Source of the DNA: Euglena gracilis
Lineage: Eukaryota; Euglenida; Euglenophyceae; Euglenales
Reading direction: 5' to 3'
DNA: 64,000 nucleotides
Assembly: GCA_039621445.1 (NCBI GenBank)
Contig: CP154955.1
Location: 50,745,384-50,809,383 of the forward strand
In this document: one piece after another, positions 47,485 to 58,113 of the stretch
Layout: the number at the start of each line of letters is the position of its first letter
How positions within the stretch are numbered: the stretch's first letter is position 1
The notes under the pieces: model-generated
Told to the model about the DNA's origin: nothing
The model's input: only the letters and a program-made list of their open reading frames with translations
Database searches by the model: none
Made by a program: the position numbers and the translations under genes

Positions 47485-48600
47485 ATGAAGAATGAATCTG
47501 AAAGAAAATCGGACTGCCGAGGACAACCTCAAAGAACATCTAAGAAGGCATCTGAAGCCGGGGAAGGTGGAAACACAGCAGCTGCTGCAGAAGCTGGAGG
47601 GGCGGCAGCAACACGTCAGTCCGTGGCCATCGCGAGAATGGCCATGGATCATGGACAACTGTGGTCAGGAAGACAAGAAGACAGAAAGGAATTACCATCA
47701 CAGGTCCAACAAACTCCCCCCTTTCTAAGCCCCCCCCTTCCAGGGGACAAGGCAAGGGCTATGGCAGCCTTTCAACACATATCAGAAATACAAGGGATTC
47801 AAGTCACCATCAAGGCTATGGCAGCCATCATCCAAAAGGACCTGTGGTCCAGAATCAAGGCTATGGCAGCCATCATTCAAGAGGGCAGTGGGCCCAGTGG
47901 CAAGGCTATGGCAGCCAGTATCCCAGACGGGAAAGATCCCATTGGGGAAAGGTATGTCCAACTTTCTCCCCAGGAATTTCAGACACAAACCCCCCAGGAG
48001 CTGCAAGCCAATGCCAAAAAAAGGCCATGGTGGCCTATACGGGAATTAAGAGGGACAGAGAAGAGGCAAGACAAGTCCTGGAGAGAAGGCCAATGGAGGC
48101 CAAACAGGCCAGAGTGCCAATGGAGGCCAAATGGCCCTGAAGACAAATGGTGGCCAATACAATCAAGACCAACACCACATCAGCCCTTGGGGGGGAGGCC
48201 CAACATTGGCTCAGACAGGCCCCCCCAGAAGATAATCAGCCCAGTTTTATATGTACCTCCCCACTGCAGACACAGACCTTCCCCCATCATTCAGGGGGAA
48301 AGCCTGTCTTTGGAAATCCCTATGTCAGGGCCAGCTGCAGCAGCCCCAGTGAGGGGCAGCCAGGGGTGACCCCAGTGATGGGGCAGCCAGGGGGAAGGAC
48401 CCCTGTGACGGGGCCTGTGGAATCGCCAGACACATTACACCCAGGGGTACCCCCTTACAAAGCCCTGCAGGCCAGCATCCCCCATTGGGAGCAGAGAGGT
48501 ATTAAACCTGATAAGGGAAGGGGTCATGGCAGATCTTCCCCTCCCCCCTCAAACGACCTTAAAAGTTCCCTTCAAAACCCCCCAAGAGATAATGACTGCC
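47485..48600 (+). pseudogene. Gag-like first ORF of the DIRS-like element, degraded
   Basis: Upstream of the reverse transcriptase all three plus-strand frames are open over long stretches. One contains repeats built on QGYGSHH and GYGSQYP, later PMEAKQARVPMEAKWP. Another reads KAMAAIIQ several times from the same repeats. The repetitive, Gln/Gly/Pro-rich and basic composition fits a poorly conserved gag-type ORF. At least one in-frame TGA and frame changes are present. I cannot fix its start, and there is no domain I can name. Confidence 0.4.
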
Positions 48601-48733
48601 CAGAAAATTCTGAGAGAATATGAATGTGCAGGGGCAACCAGGCAAATCCCCCCAGAGGAGGCAAAACATTTTGTCCCTTACTTCATCATTTCCAAAAAAG
48701 AAGGGGAAAAGACAAAGGAGAGACTGATTTCAG
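48526..48733 (+). pseudogene. DIRS-like reverse transcriptase, N-terminal part
   Basis: The frame reads VPFKTPQEIMTAQKILREYE and then VPYFIISKKEGEKTKERLIS, where the host sequence stops at the LTR. This is the fingers region of a DIRS-like RT: the strand F/Y-x-I-x-K-K-x-G followed by R-L-I-x-D-x-R-x-L-N. The second half of that last motif (DCRQLN) resumes at 62291 on the other side of the nested gypsy element, in register. Confidence 0.75.
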
Positions 48734-49328
48734 TTTTCCCCTCTCGCCGGTTCGGTGACCGTGCGCGGAATGGGCTCCCCGGCAGGCCGAGTGGGGGAAA
48801 ACAGTCACCCGGCGCTCCAGTAAAAATAGGCACACGCGTCCCAAAATTTCCCTTTTTTTGTGTCTTTCGGTCCCTGAATTCAGCCAGAACCTGGGTTCCG
48901 GCAGCCAAATAATTCAAAAATTGGGGGGGAGGAACGGTATTTTTGGCCAACTCCTTGGGGGTGCCTCTGAAGTAGTAGGGGGGGGGAGGGAAAGCCTGGA
49001 TTGAATTTAAAAAAAGGGTAGCGGGGGGGACGGAAGAACACCTTCACCTTGATTCCCAGCGCCGCTTGCTCTTTCCTTTTTTTGAATTTGAATTCTTTCC
49101 TTTTGATGGACCTTCCGGATTGACTTTTGAACTCCTTGGACAATTGTTTCCTTGAACTCAGATTCAATTTTTTGAAATTCCTTCCTTCAGCATGCACAAT
49201 TCTTTGAATGAAACATTCGGAAGATAGAACCTGGGGGGAAAAGTACATAGGTAAAAAAATTAGCGGAATGGGGCAGAAAATTCGCTAATTCAGGTGCGCA
49301 GGCGCCAGGCCGCCTCCCGCCGCCCACA
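48734..49328 (-). repeat. 3' LTR of the gypsy element
   Basis: A 595-bp copy of the repeat at 61689-62290. On the minus strand it starts TGTGGGCGGCGGGAGGCGG and ends GAGAGGGGAAAA. The two LTRs differ at roughly ten substitutions plus length changes in G-runs, so the insertion is fairly recent but not new. The polypurine tract AGGAAGGGGAG sits immediately upstream (49329-49339). The stop codon of the third ORF lies inside this LTR. Confidence 0.9.
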
Positions 49329-51303
49329 CTCCCCTTCCTACCGAGGCGCCCGGCCTCGCCTGCCTTCGGCTAACCTCGGAGGCGGGAGCGGGGGGCGATG
49401 CGCACCTCATCGGCGAAGTGAACGAATTGTACAAACAAACGTCGGGGCGGTTCGGGTATACGGAGGGCAGGGGTGTGGCCTTGGCCTCGGCCTTGGCCTT
49501 TGGCGTTTGGTGCCCGGGGGCGCCCCTCGTGTGTGGCCTTGCGCGCCACAGGAGCCTGGTCGGGGGCTGGCGTTGGTCCCCGGGCGGTCTTCTGGCAGGC
49601 CGGCCGCAGGCTCCTGTGGGCGCCTTGGGTGGGGGTGGAACTCCTCCGGGCTCTGGGCGGGGGCCGCTGTCCTGCTGGGTGGCTTGGCAGCCGCGCCGCG
49701 CCGACCTGCAGGCTGGGGGCAGAGCCCGGAGCGTTGAGCCTTTCGGGGGGGCTGTGCGCTCCCCGGCTGGTTGGGGGGGGGGGCGGTCCCTTGGGCTCCC
49801 TTGGGTCTTTCTGGTGCCTGGGGGGTCTCTTCGGCTCGCCTCCTTTGCCCCCTGCCTGGCCTGGCTGGCTGGGAGGGGGGGGGGGCGTGCCTTTCTCTCC
49901 CTTGCGCCTGCTCGGTTCTCTTGTGGCGCTCTGGGGGGGGTGCTCCTTGCGCCCTCTTCGGTTCTCGTTTGGCGCTCTGGGGCTCCGGTGGGTGTGGGCG
50001 CCCCTGGGGGGGGGGGGCGCTTTTTTTTTGGGCGCCCCTGGGGGGGGCGCGTTTTTTTTTTGGGCTCCCCTGGGGGGGCGCTTTTTTTTTTTCGGGGGGG
50101 TCCGGGGGGGGGCTTTTTTTTTTTTTTTGCCCGGGGGGTCCCCCTGGGGTCTTCTGCCTTGGTGTGTGGGGGGTCTTTGGTCGTGCTCTCCGGGCCCCCT
50201 GGGGGGGGGGGGGGGGCCTTGGGTTGGGGGCCCCGGGGCCCCGGGGGGGGGGGCGGTCTTGGGTTTGTGGGCCCCGGGGGGGGGGGGGGTCCTGGCTCGG
50301 TTGCCTCTGGGGCCCCCTGGGGGGGGTCTTGGCTCGGTGGCCCTCTGGGGCCCCCTGGGGGGGGCCTGGCTCGGTGGCCCTCTGGGGCCTCCTGGGGGGG
50401 TCTTGGCTCGGTGGTCCTCTGGGGCCTCTCGGTGGCCCTCTGGGGGGGCGTTGGCTGTTCGGTGCCCCCTGGGGGGGGGGGCTGGCTTCGGTTCCCCCTG
50501 GGGGGGGCTTGCCTCGGTTCCCCCTGGGGGGGGCTGGCTGGCTTCGGTTCCCCCTGGGGGGCCTGGCTGGCTTCGGTTCCCCCTGGGGGGGGGGGGGGGG
50601 GCTTCGGTTCCCCCTGGGGGGCGGGGGTGGCTACGGTTCCCCCTGGGGGGGTGGGGGGGGTGGCTTGGCTCGGTGCCCCCTGGGGGGGGTGGCTTCGGTT
50701 CCCCCTGGGGGGCCTGGCTGGCTTCGGTTCCCCCTGGGGGGGGGGGTGGCTTGGCTTCGGTTCCCCCTGGGGGGGGGGGGGTGGCTTGGCTTCGGTTGCC
50801 CCTGGGGGGGGGCTGGCTGTCTGTCTTGGGGTCGGCTGCCTGGCTCCCTTTCTCCCCTGGGGGGGGCGGTTGCCTGCCTTGGCTGTCTGCCTCCCCTCGC
50901 TGGCTGGGGGGTGGCTGGCTGGTGGCCCCCTTGGGCCGCTGGCTTGTCTTTGTGGCCTCCGCCCCCCGCTCTCTCCCGGCCGTTGTCTTCCCTTGGCCGG
51001 CTGGGGGGGGGTCTGCTCTGCCCCTGGCTGCCGCCCGCCTCTGGCTTCCGGGCTTGGGCGCCAGCCTCCTCCTGCCTCCACAGTATCAGTGTCAGTGTGA
51101 AGGACAGGGGCAGAGACATCCGCTGCCATCCGTCGGCTCGCCTCCGACGGTGTAGTCTCCACGTACCCAGCCTCCGCCAGCGTCTTGGTCCACGGCGCAG
51201 CAGGCACTCTGGCGAATCGGCAGGCAAGGAACGGCAGCAGCAGCAGCAGCCCCACAAATACAACCCCCGCTACCAAGTACGGTTTGACGCCAGGCTTTTC
51301 CAA
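49285..51303 (-). CDS. Third ORF: hydrophobic N-terminus plus proline-rich repeats
   Basis: The open frame of 672 codons overlaps the end of pol by about 210 bases in another frame. Near its start it reads YLVAGVVFVGLLLLLPFLAC, a good transmembrane or signal-anchor segment, followed by a Pro/Gly/Gln/Glu/Lys-rich region built on QGEPKP and PPPGGTE units, then an Arg/Pro-rich tail ending inside the LTR. The first codon of the open frame is TTG, so the true start is unknown. It may be read after splicing or a frameshift from pol. The position matches the env-like ORF of some gypsy elements, but there is no homology. The coding repeat is a minisatellite, so a non-coding explanation for the later part is possible. 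Confidence 0.45.
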   Translation of the reverse strand: MEKPGVKPYLVAGVVFVGLLLLLPFLACRFARVPAAPWTKTLAEAGYVETTPSEASRRMAADVSAPVLHTDTDTVEAGGGWRPSPEARGGRQPGAEQTPPQPAKGRQRPGESGGRRPQRQASGPRGPPASHPPASEGRQTAKAGNRPPQGRKGARQPTPRQTASPPPGATEAKPPPPPQGEPKPSHPPPQGEPKPARPPRGNRSHPPQGAPSQATPPTPPGGTVATPAPQGEPKPPPPPPGGTEASQAPQGEPKPASPPQGEPRQAPPRGNRSQPPPPGGTEQPTPPQRATERPQRTTEPRPPQEAPEGHRARPPPGGPRGPPSQDPPQGAPEATEPGPPPPPGPTNPRPPPPPGPRGPQPKAPPPPPGGPESTTKDPPHTKAEDPRGTPRAKKKKKPPPGPPRKKKSAPPGEPKKKTRPPQGRPKKKRPPPPGAPTPTGAPERQTRTEEGARSTPPRAPQENRAGARERKARPPPLPASQARQGAKEASRRDPPGTRKTQGSPRDRPPPQPAGERTAPPKGSTLRALPPACRSARRGCQATQQDSGPRPEPGGVPPPPKAPTGACGRPARRPPGDQRQPPTRLLWRARPHTRGAPGHQTPKAKAEAKATPLPSVYPNRPDVCLYNSFTSPMRCASPPAPASEVSRRQARPGASVGRGVWAAGGGLAPAHLN
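49329..49339 (-). other. Polypurine tract of the gypsy element
   Basis: On the minus strand AGGAAGGGGAG directly precedes TGTGGGCGG, the first bases of the 3' LTR. This is the expected position for plus-strand DNA priming. Confidence 0.8.
50100..50870. repeat. Minisatellite of GGTTCCCCCTGGGGGG units
   Basis: Units of roughly 24-40 bases built on CTTCGGTTCCCCCTGGGGGG repeat about twenty times, with variable G-run length, most regularly from 50460 to 50830. On the minus strand the unit encodes PPPQGEPKP-like peptides in the third ORF. The plus-strand Gly-rich open frames of more than 500 codons are shadows. Confidence 0.85.
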
Positions 51304-54300
51304 CCACCCCCGGGGCGGTGGGCTGGCATGGGTAGCCGTGGGTAGGGGAAAATGGGTGGCCTCCGGGTTGGGGCCGGAAAGGGCCGGGACTCACCAGGCC
51401 TGCGTTGGGGGGATTGAGGACGCAGACACCGGCGGTGGTGCCCTCTCGCCGCCTTGAGGCTGAGGACGGGTCCTGGAGGTGCAACGGGAAGGAGCCATGG
51501 GTGGCGAAGGCTCCATCGGGACAGGGGATGAACGGGGGGCACTGGGTATGGGGGTGCACTGGCAGGAAATGGTGTGAGAGGAACGGGGACGGCGTGGCAC
51601 AGGCCGGCGGCATGGGGGGGTGCCGGCCCGTACACACCGGGAAGGCCGCAGGCGGAAGGGTCACCGCGTCCCCGCCCGCAGCCGGGAAATGGTTCGGAAT
51701 GGGCACATACGGAGAATGGGTGAACATCGCAGAGGCAGCCACAGCCGCCTGGGGGGCAGCCACAGCAGCCTGGTTGGCAGCCACCACCGTCGCCTGAGGG
51801 TCGGCCACAGCAGCCTGGGAGGCAACCACAGCCGCCTGGGGGGCAGCGTGCGGCAACAAATGAGCGAACGCAGACACGGGCTGCGCGCACTCAGCTCCTG
51901 TTAATGGACACACCAAAGTTGATACCGCAGCAGAGGGGATCTGGGGATCAGCCTCTTGCGACAGCTGGGGAAACGCAGAGACGGAGGGACGGTCGGACGG
52001 GTGGTGCACGAAGTGCAGCGGGACGGGCTGGTGCGATGCAGCGGCGGCGACAGTCCGCGGTGGATCCTGACCTAGCGCTAGCGGTGGATCGCGTGTCGGG
52101 ACGTGCTGTGCTGCAGGCACCGCTGTGCCAACTGGGGGGTCCGCTGACTCCCCTTCCTGGCTGCTTGCCTCCTCGTCCTTCTTGATGTCCTCGTCGGGCC
52201 AGACCCACTCCTCGGGTGGGTCTTCCCACTCGGCGTTGTTGATGACCTCCTGCTCCTGCTTCTTCACCTCCGCGATGATGACCGCCACCTCAGCCGGGTT
52301 GCGGTGGAGGTAGTCCAGCAGGTCCACCTTGAGCTTCTTGGACTTGGTGTACTCGATCATCTGGTGAGAGTAGCGATGGAAGAAATTCTTCAACGGCTCC
52401 CACGTGAGAGTCGGGTGGCCCTCCCACTTCACCTCGAACTCCCAGTCGCCGTCGTCTCGTCTGCGGTGCCGCCGGATCTCCTCCACCGTCCACTCCTCGA
52501 TGTCCACGTCTTCTTGCGGCCTGGCCTGCCGGTAGACGAACATCTTGGGCGGGCCCCACTGCCGCGTGTCATCGCGGTAGGCCTTCAGCTGGCAGCGGTG
52601 GGCCTCTTGGCGGCGGCCCTCCTCCAGCTCCAGCTCGTACGAGTGCTCGCCACGGCGTGCGGTGACCCTGGCTGGGCCAAGCCAGTAGCTCTCGAGCTTC
52701 TGGCCCGGCCGTCTCGGAGGCCGGAGGTACCAGACCAGGTCTCCCTTGGCGAACTCCTCGAGGTCCTTCCTGCTCCGGTTCTTCTGGTCCGCTTGCCGCT
52801 TGTGGAGGTCGTTGAGGACGTCGGCGACCTTCTGGTCCACGGCCTTCTGTCTCTCGAAGAACGACACGGCATCCTCCACCACGACCGGGGCCTTGTACGG
52901 TACGCCACCAGTCCACCGATGCCGTCCATACAGCACCTCGTACGGACTCAGGCCGTGCTGCGCCTTGGAGTCGTTCAGCTTCTGCACTGCCCTGGGCAGG
53001 GACTCCACCCAGGTGATCGGGGCCTCGGCCTTCTCGCTCCGGATCCGCTTCTGCAGCTGCGCACCGAGGGACTCCGCCCGCCTGTTCGCCGCGTGGTGGT
53101 ACGCCTGGGCGTAGGCATGGCGGATCCCGTGCAGGCCGCACATGCTGCGCCACCACGCGCCAGCAAAATGCGGCCCGCGAACACTCGTGATCACGCTGGG
53201 CAGCCCGTGCGGCGACCACCACCCCCGGGTACATCGCCTTGGCCGCGGTGGCGGCGGTGAGGCCGCGCGTGTGGTGGGCCGTGGCCACGACCAACCCACT
53301 GTGGCGATCGACGCAGGCGGCGAACACGTTGTACAGCTGCCCCTCGAAGTCCACCTCCGGCATCACGAAGAGGTCGATGGCCACCGATGCCATGATGTAC
53401 GGCGGGACGGGCGTCGGGCAGACCTTCAGCCGCAGCGGCTGGTGCGGGTGCTCGGTGGCCTGGCACACCGGGCACGTCCGCTGCAGCCCGCCGGCCACCT
53501 TCGCCGCCTCCATCCGGTCCGCGAAGACGTAGGTGCGCTCGGCCTCCTCCACCAGCCGGTCCCCGCAACGTGGCCGGAGACCGAGTGCTGCTCCCTCAGC
53601 ACCTCCGCCAGCAGCCGGTCGGCACACACCACCTCCCCGCCGAGACGAACCGCCCATCCACCAGCTGGAACCCGCTGGGCCAGCCCGGGCCGTTGTGGGC
53701 CTGGTCCCAGACGGGCTTCCAGCGCGGGCACACCGCATACGCCTTGCTCCAGTCCATGTCGAAGACGTTGATGTCCAGGTCAGGCTGCGGGGGCACGGGA
53801 TCAGCGGTTGACGGCACACCCGCTGAGGGCACTGCAGACGGGACCGACGCGGCCGGTGACGGCACACCGGCTGCGGACGCTGGGACGGGCATGGCCTCTG
53901 ATGACACCCCGGCTGTGGGCGCTGCGGACGGTGCGATAGACTGCGGTGCGGTGGACTGCGGTGCTGGTGATGGGACTGGCGATGGCGCGTTGGATGATGG
54001 TGCTGGCACGGACGCTGGTGATGCGATGCACGACGCAGACGGTGGGACTGCCACAGACGATGCCGACGGTGGGACTGCTGCGGCCGCGGGAGACAAGGCT
54101 GACGGGTGCATCTCGCGTGGGTGCTCGGACCGCGTACCGTGCGGGGCGTCTGCTGGGGCGTCTCGGGCGTTGCGCTGCGTGTCGAGGCGGCTGCGCGTGG
54201 TGACGGCGATGTGGGACGCTGACGGGACCGCGGCGAACGACTCCAGCGGGATCAGCTGGATGACGGCCAGCTCTCTCCCTTCCTTCAGGGTTGGCCTCTC

Positions 54301-57300
54301 CACCTGTTCCGCCTTGGTCTCCTCGTCCTCGGGATGCACCGCCTTCGGGGTGGACTTCTCGCGCAGCTGCTCCTCCAGGATGTGGGCCTTCATCTCCTTC
54401 GTGTCGGCCTCGGTGCCGTGCCACGAGGTGTCGCGCCAGCCTTGTGAGGCCGGGTAGGCCCAGCGAGACATGGCATCGCCCACCACGTTGGTCTCGCCGG
54501 GGACGTGCACCACGGTGATGCGGAACTCGTTGAGCTTCGCATGCCATCTGGCCCGCCTCCCCTGCGGGCCCACTCCGGCGACGTACTCCTTGTACCACGA
54601 CTCCAGGCTGCGGTGGTCGGTCAGGACGAGGATCTTGTTGTCCAGCAGGAAGCCCGCCCACTTGTCTATGGCGGCCACCACGGCATACGTCTCCTTGTCC
54701 CGGACATCCCACCGAAGGCGCTGCGCCTCGGTGAGCTTCCGGGACATGAAGGCCACCGGGACGGAGGCCCCCGGCCGCAGGTCCTCCACCCGCGGCACGC
54801 CGTCGATGTTCGGGAACTGCTCCAGCACCGCTCCGATGGCGTAGTCCGACGCGTCGGTGCGCAGGACGAACGGCTTGGCTGGATCGATGTGGTACAGCTC
54901 CAGGTCGGCGACGAGGGCCTTCTTCAGCTTGTCGAACGCCTCCTTCTCCTGCTCCGTCCACACCACTGGGTGCTTGGATCCCGCCTTGGTCAGCTCCCTC
55001 GGCAACTTCAGCTTCTCCTGCAACGGCGCCGCCAGCTCCGCGTAGAGTCTCACGTAGCCCGCATAGTAATTGCAGACGCTGAGAAACGCGCGGAGACTGC
55101 TGACCGTCGGCGGCAGCTGCCAGTGCTGCACCGCCGACAGTTTGCCTGGGGCAGGCGCCCTCCTGCCGTGCCCCAGGACATGCCCCACGAACTCGACCTG
55201 CCTCATGAAGAGCTTGACCTTGCGGCTGTCGCTGACCCATCTGTCCTTCTCCAAGGCCAGCAACGTCTCACGGACGTCTCGGGTGTGCTTCTGGTAGAAC
55301 TCCTCGTCCGTCTCCTCCGCTCCCTGCCGCGTACTGACGATGATGTCGTCGAAGTACGGGCGGGAGTGCGCCTTCACCGCCGCGCAGGTGGCGTCCATGT
55401 CCCGCTGCAGGAGGGCGGGCCCGACGTTGATCCCCTGCGGGACCACACGCCACTGCCACAGCCCACCCGGCAGCTGGACGTTCGTCACCGGCCGGCTCTC
55501 CTCCGCCAAGGCCACCTGGTGGAACGCGTCCCGCAAGTCGATGGTGCTGAAGAGGGTACACTTCGCCTGCTCCGCCACGATCTCCTCCGTCAAGGGCAAG
55601 GGGTAGCTGTCCGCCATGATCTGCAGGTTCGTCACCGCGTAGTCACACACCATCCTCCACTTCCCGTTCTTCTTCCGAATCGGGAAGGCCGCCGCCTGCC
55701 ACAGGACGCGGCCCGGCTCCACCTTCCGGTCGCGGCGGCACTCCTCCTCCATCTGCCGCAGCGCCTCCAGCCGCTCGCCCTTCAGGTGGATCACCCTCCC
55801 CACCACCGGCTGGGCGTTTGGCTTGAGGCGCAGCACCGCCATCCCGTGCTGGCCTCGGAGCGGCGGATCGGGGTGGACGCGGTCGCAGAAGACGCGGTCC
55901 TCGAACTCCTTGAGCATTCGACGCGCAGCTGGACGGCCAGCGGATGCTGCTCCTCCGCCTCGGCCGTGACCACCCCACGGACTTCCTTCGCCTACTTGGC
56001 TGCGTCGATCAGCACCTTGGCCACCATTGCCTCCTCCTCGGCGTCCAGGGCCTCGTCCTCCTCGTCTCCGTCGGGGCCGTTGACCCCGACGGTGAGCCTC
56101 ATCTTCCTCACCTCGGCCTCCATCTCCTCCTCCACTTCGGACGGCGTGCGGCAACGGCGACGGGCTGCGGGCTCGGACGGTCGCGTGGGTGCGTGTGCTT
56201 AGCGCTGCGATCTCGCTTGCTTCGGTGCCGGCGATGACCCATCGGGGGTCGTCGTGGAGCTGGAGCGCATCCCGCCAGGGTTGCACATCCAGCCTGTGCT
56301 CCTTCAGCCAGGGGTAACCCAGAATCAGGTCACACCCTATATCACCGTCATGGACGGTGATCTGGCTGTGCCACCTCTTCACTCCTCCACTCCTCTCTCC
56401 TTCACTCCTCGCGTTTAACACCAGGAGGACGTCCGCCTCGTTGCTGCCGCCTGCCAGCAGGTCGCCGTTCACGGTCCGCAACAGCAGCGGCCGCTCGCTG
56501 CGGCGAAAACATCCGCTCGGGAACAAGTCCCGACGGTTCAGCGGCGTCTGCGCCCCCGTGTCGATGAGGGCCTTCGCCTTCTCCTCCAGGCCGTCGATCT
56601 CGATGACCACATCCAGCATCAGCTGGTAGCTGCCGCCCCGCCTCTCCATGCGGCCCACCTGGAAGGGCCGGCTGTGGCGGTACTGGCACGGACGGACGGT
56701 GACCTTGTGGACCTTCCGCGGGGGGTGGGGCTCGTCGGCGGCGGTGGTGACGGGCTCGGCGGGTGGATCGTTGTGCGGCTCGGCGGGGGTGCACGATGCT
56801 TGGCGGGTGCACGATGGCGGTCTTTGGCGCGGGGCTTGGGACAGCACCGCTGCTTGCGGGGGCAGCGCCGTCCGGCTTGGCGGTGCGGTGGCGGACGCGG
56901 GTACGGGTGCCGGCGACGGCGGTATCGCGCTGGGCGGCACGGCTGCTTGGCGGGTTGGTGGGGTGCGCTCGCACAGGTATCGGACGACACCTTCGGGAAT
57001 GCGATACGCCTGCTCTCGGGTACCGCGCTGCTGGGATGCCCCACCCAGCTGCCGCCGATGATGGCGTCGTCCATCTTGCTCCTCCACGATGTTCTCGCAC
57101 TGGCCGTCGCACACGATGTCCTGCATGGGGGCAATGGAGTCCGCGATCCAGAAGCGTGTGGGCTTGCGATAGCCCCACGCCTCGAACATGCAGTAGTCCA
57201 CATCGACGTACTGCATGTCCTCCACGACCTTGCGGTGGCGGAGTTTCCCATAGCGGGGATTCTCCAGCCACCACAGGGACGGCCGCAGGTAGGCGATGAT

Positions 57301-58110
57301 CTCCTTCGTCTTGCGGACCAGGAAGTCGGCCTTCCGCAGCCGCCGCCTCCTGGTCGTCATCGCGCTGGAGTACTCGGTGCACGGCGGCGAGGCGGCGACC
57401 AACTCGAAGTCGCCGGGCCAGTACTCCTCCCAGTACCGCCAGCGCCGCACGTCCACCGTCTTGTCCGCCTTCCACCGCGGGTCGGCGTCCACCGAGACGA
57501 CGGAGTAGCCGAGCTTCTCCAGCGCCCGCTTCACCGAATCCGTTCCGGAGAACAGGTCCAGTGCCCACCTCTTTGGCGTCGAGGTTGTCGGTGACGATGC
57601 GGACTGCTTCGGTGCCGCCCGGGAGGACGGTGCACTCTGCGGGGGGAGCGGGGCGCTGGTTGCTGCGGGCGCGGAACGTGGTGCCGCTGACGGCGCTGCT
57701 GATGGCGGGGGCAGCGTCGTCCGGCTTGGTGCGGTCAGGCGCGGTGCTCGCTTCTGCTGCTGCCGGGCTGGGGGCGTCGCGGTGGCACGATGCTGCGTAG
57801 ACGATTGCACGGACGCTGCTGGCTTGGCGGGGGGCGAGGACTGCGCAGACGAGACCGGTCGCGCCGCAGACGATTGCTCGGAACGACGGGACTTCTTCTG
57901 TAGCACGGACCAGTAGTTGTTTGTCGAAATCTGATGGGCCCCGCCTTGACCGTGTGCTTCAGGGCACGGTCTCTCCCCTACTTGGGAGATTTGGGGCTTG
58001 CTGGGTCTGGGGGGCGTGCGGGGCTCTTGGGTGATTGCCCGCACGCACACGCTGGCGTTGGGATTTGACGGCCGGCCCAGGCCCCCATCCCTGGGGCCTG
58101 GGCGGCCCCG
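51092..58110 (-). CDS. pol: pol polyprotein (MTase-like, PR, RT, RNase H, integrase, chromodomain)
   Basis: Pol continues in the same frame after the gag UGA. Domains in order: Ala/Pro/Ser-rich linker; C5-methyltransferase-like (about 56970-57570); protease with ALIDTGAQTPLNRRDLF and LILGYPWL (about 56263-56622); RT with KKNGKWRMVCDYAVTN, STIDLRDAFHQV and YFDDII (55334-55360); RNase H with FVLRTDASDYAIGAVL (near 54860); integrase zinc finger HSVSGH and CPVCQ (53470-53600), core VAIDLF and RAES; GPY/F-like LESYWLGPARV (near 52690); chromodomain EEWTVEEIRRH and FEVKWEGHPTLTWEPL (52390-52500); Ala/Gln/Pro-rich tail. Frame changes occur near 56190, 55920, 53630, 53575 and 53220, and a TAG lies at 55992-55994. 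The integrase second Asp is Val (codon 53180-53182). It is therefore a pseudogene copy, or partly mis-sequenced. Confidence 0.85.
52380..52510 (-). other. Chromodomain in pol
   Basis: The peptide EEWTVEEIRRH, a short loop, WEFEVKWEGHPTLTWEPL and then FFHRYSHQMI gives the three-strand-and-helix chromodomain plan. It has the V-E-x-I start, the W-x-G core and the TWEP motif. In chromoviruses this C-terminal module is thought to direct integration to marked chromatin. Two of the usual three aromatic cage positions look occupied (W in VKWEG, W in TWEP). The first is unclear. Confidence 0.8.
56970..57570 (-). other. C5 cytosine DNA methyltransferase-like domain inside pol
   Basis: About 200 residues. 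Motif I is ALDLFSGTDSVKRAL (FxGxG with Asp for the last Gly), then VVSVDADP (Asp that would bind the cofactor ribose). Motif IV is ASPPCTEYS with the catalytic Cys (codon 57379-57381). Motif VI is LENPRYGKLR (ENP in place of ENV). Motif VIII-like is YRKPTRFW. Then C-x3-C, GRRHH and YRIPEGV close the domain. The wording resembles phage- and virus-type short C5 methyltransferases more than host DNMT1 or DNMT3. The frame is intact throughout, unlike other parts of pol. Activity is not proven: the motif I Asp is a warning sign. Confidence 0.75.
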
Positions 58111-58113
58111 TCA
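58075..58113 (-). promoter_or_regulatory. Putative UGA readthrough signal between gag and pol
   Basis: On the minus strand gag ends with TGA (58111-58113), followed by CGG. Seven bases after the TGA an 11-bp perfect stem begins: GCCCAGGCCCC (58093-58103), loop AGGGATG, GGGGCCTGGGC (58075-58085). The stem can be lengthened outward with one bulge. Pol continues in the same frame. UGA-CGG plus a hairpin about 8 bases downstream is the established 'type II' readthrough layout of several plant and animal viruses. Gag-pol by stop readthrough is known from gammaretroviruses. Function here is inferred from the sequence alone. Confidence 0.75.

Noticed and set aside
49418-51155. Very long plus-strand open frames (over 500 codons) rich in Gly and Trp
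   Set aside because: They are shadows of the minus-strand proline-rich third ORF, caused by the C/G minisatellite. There is no domain and the strand is opposite to the element.
53142-57594. Plus-strand frames of 200-560 codons over pol
   Set aside because: Antisense shadows of the GC-rich pol, with Arg/Ala/Leu-rich wording and no motifs, while the minus strand has all the retroelement domains.
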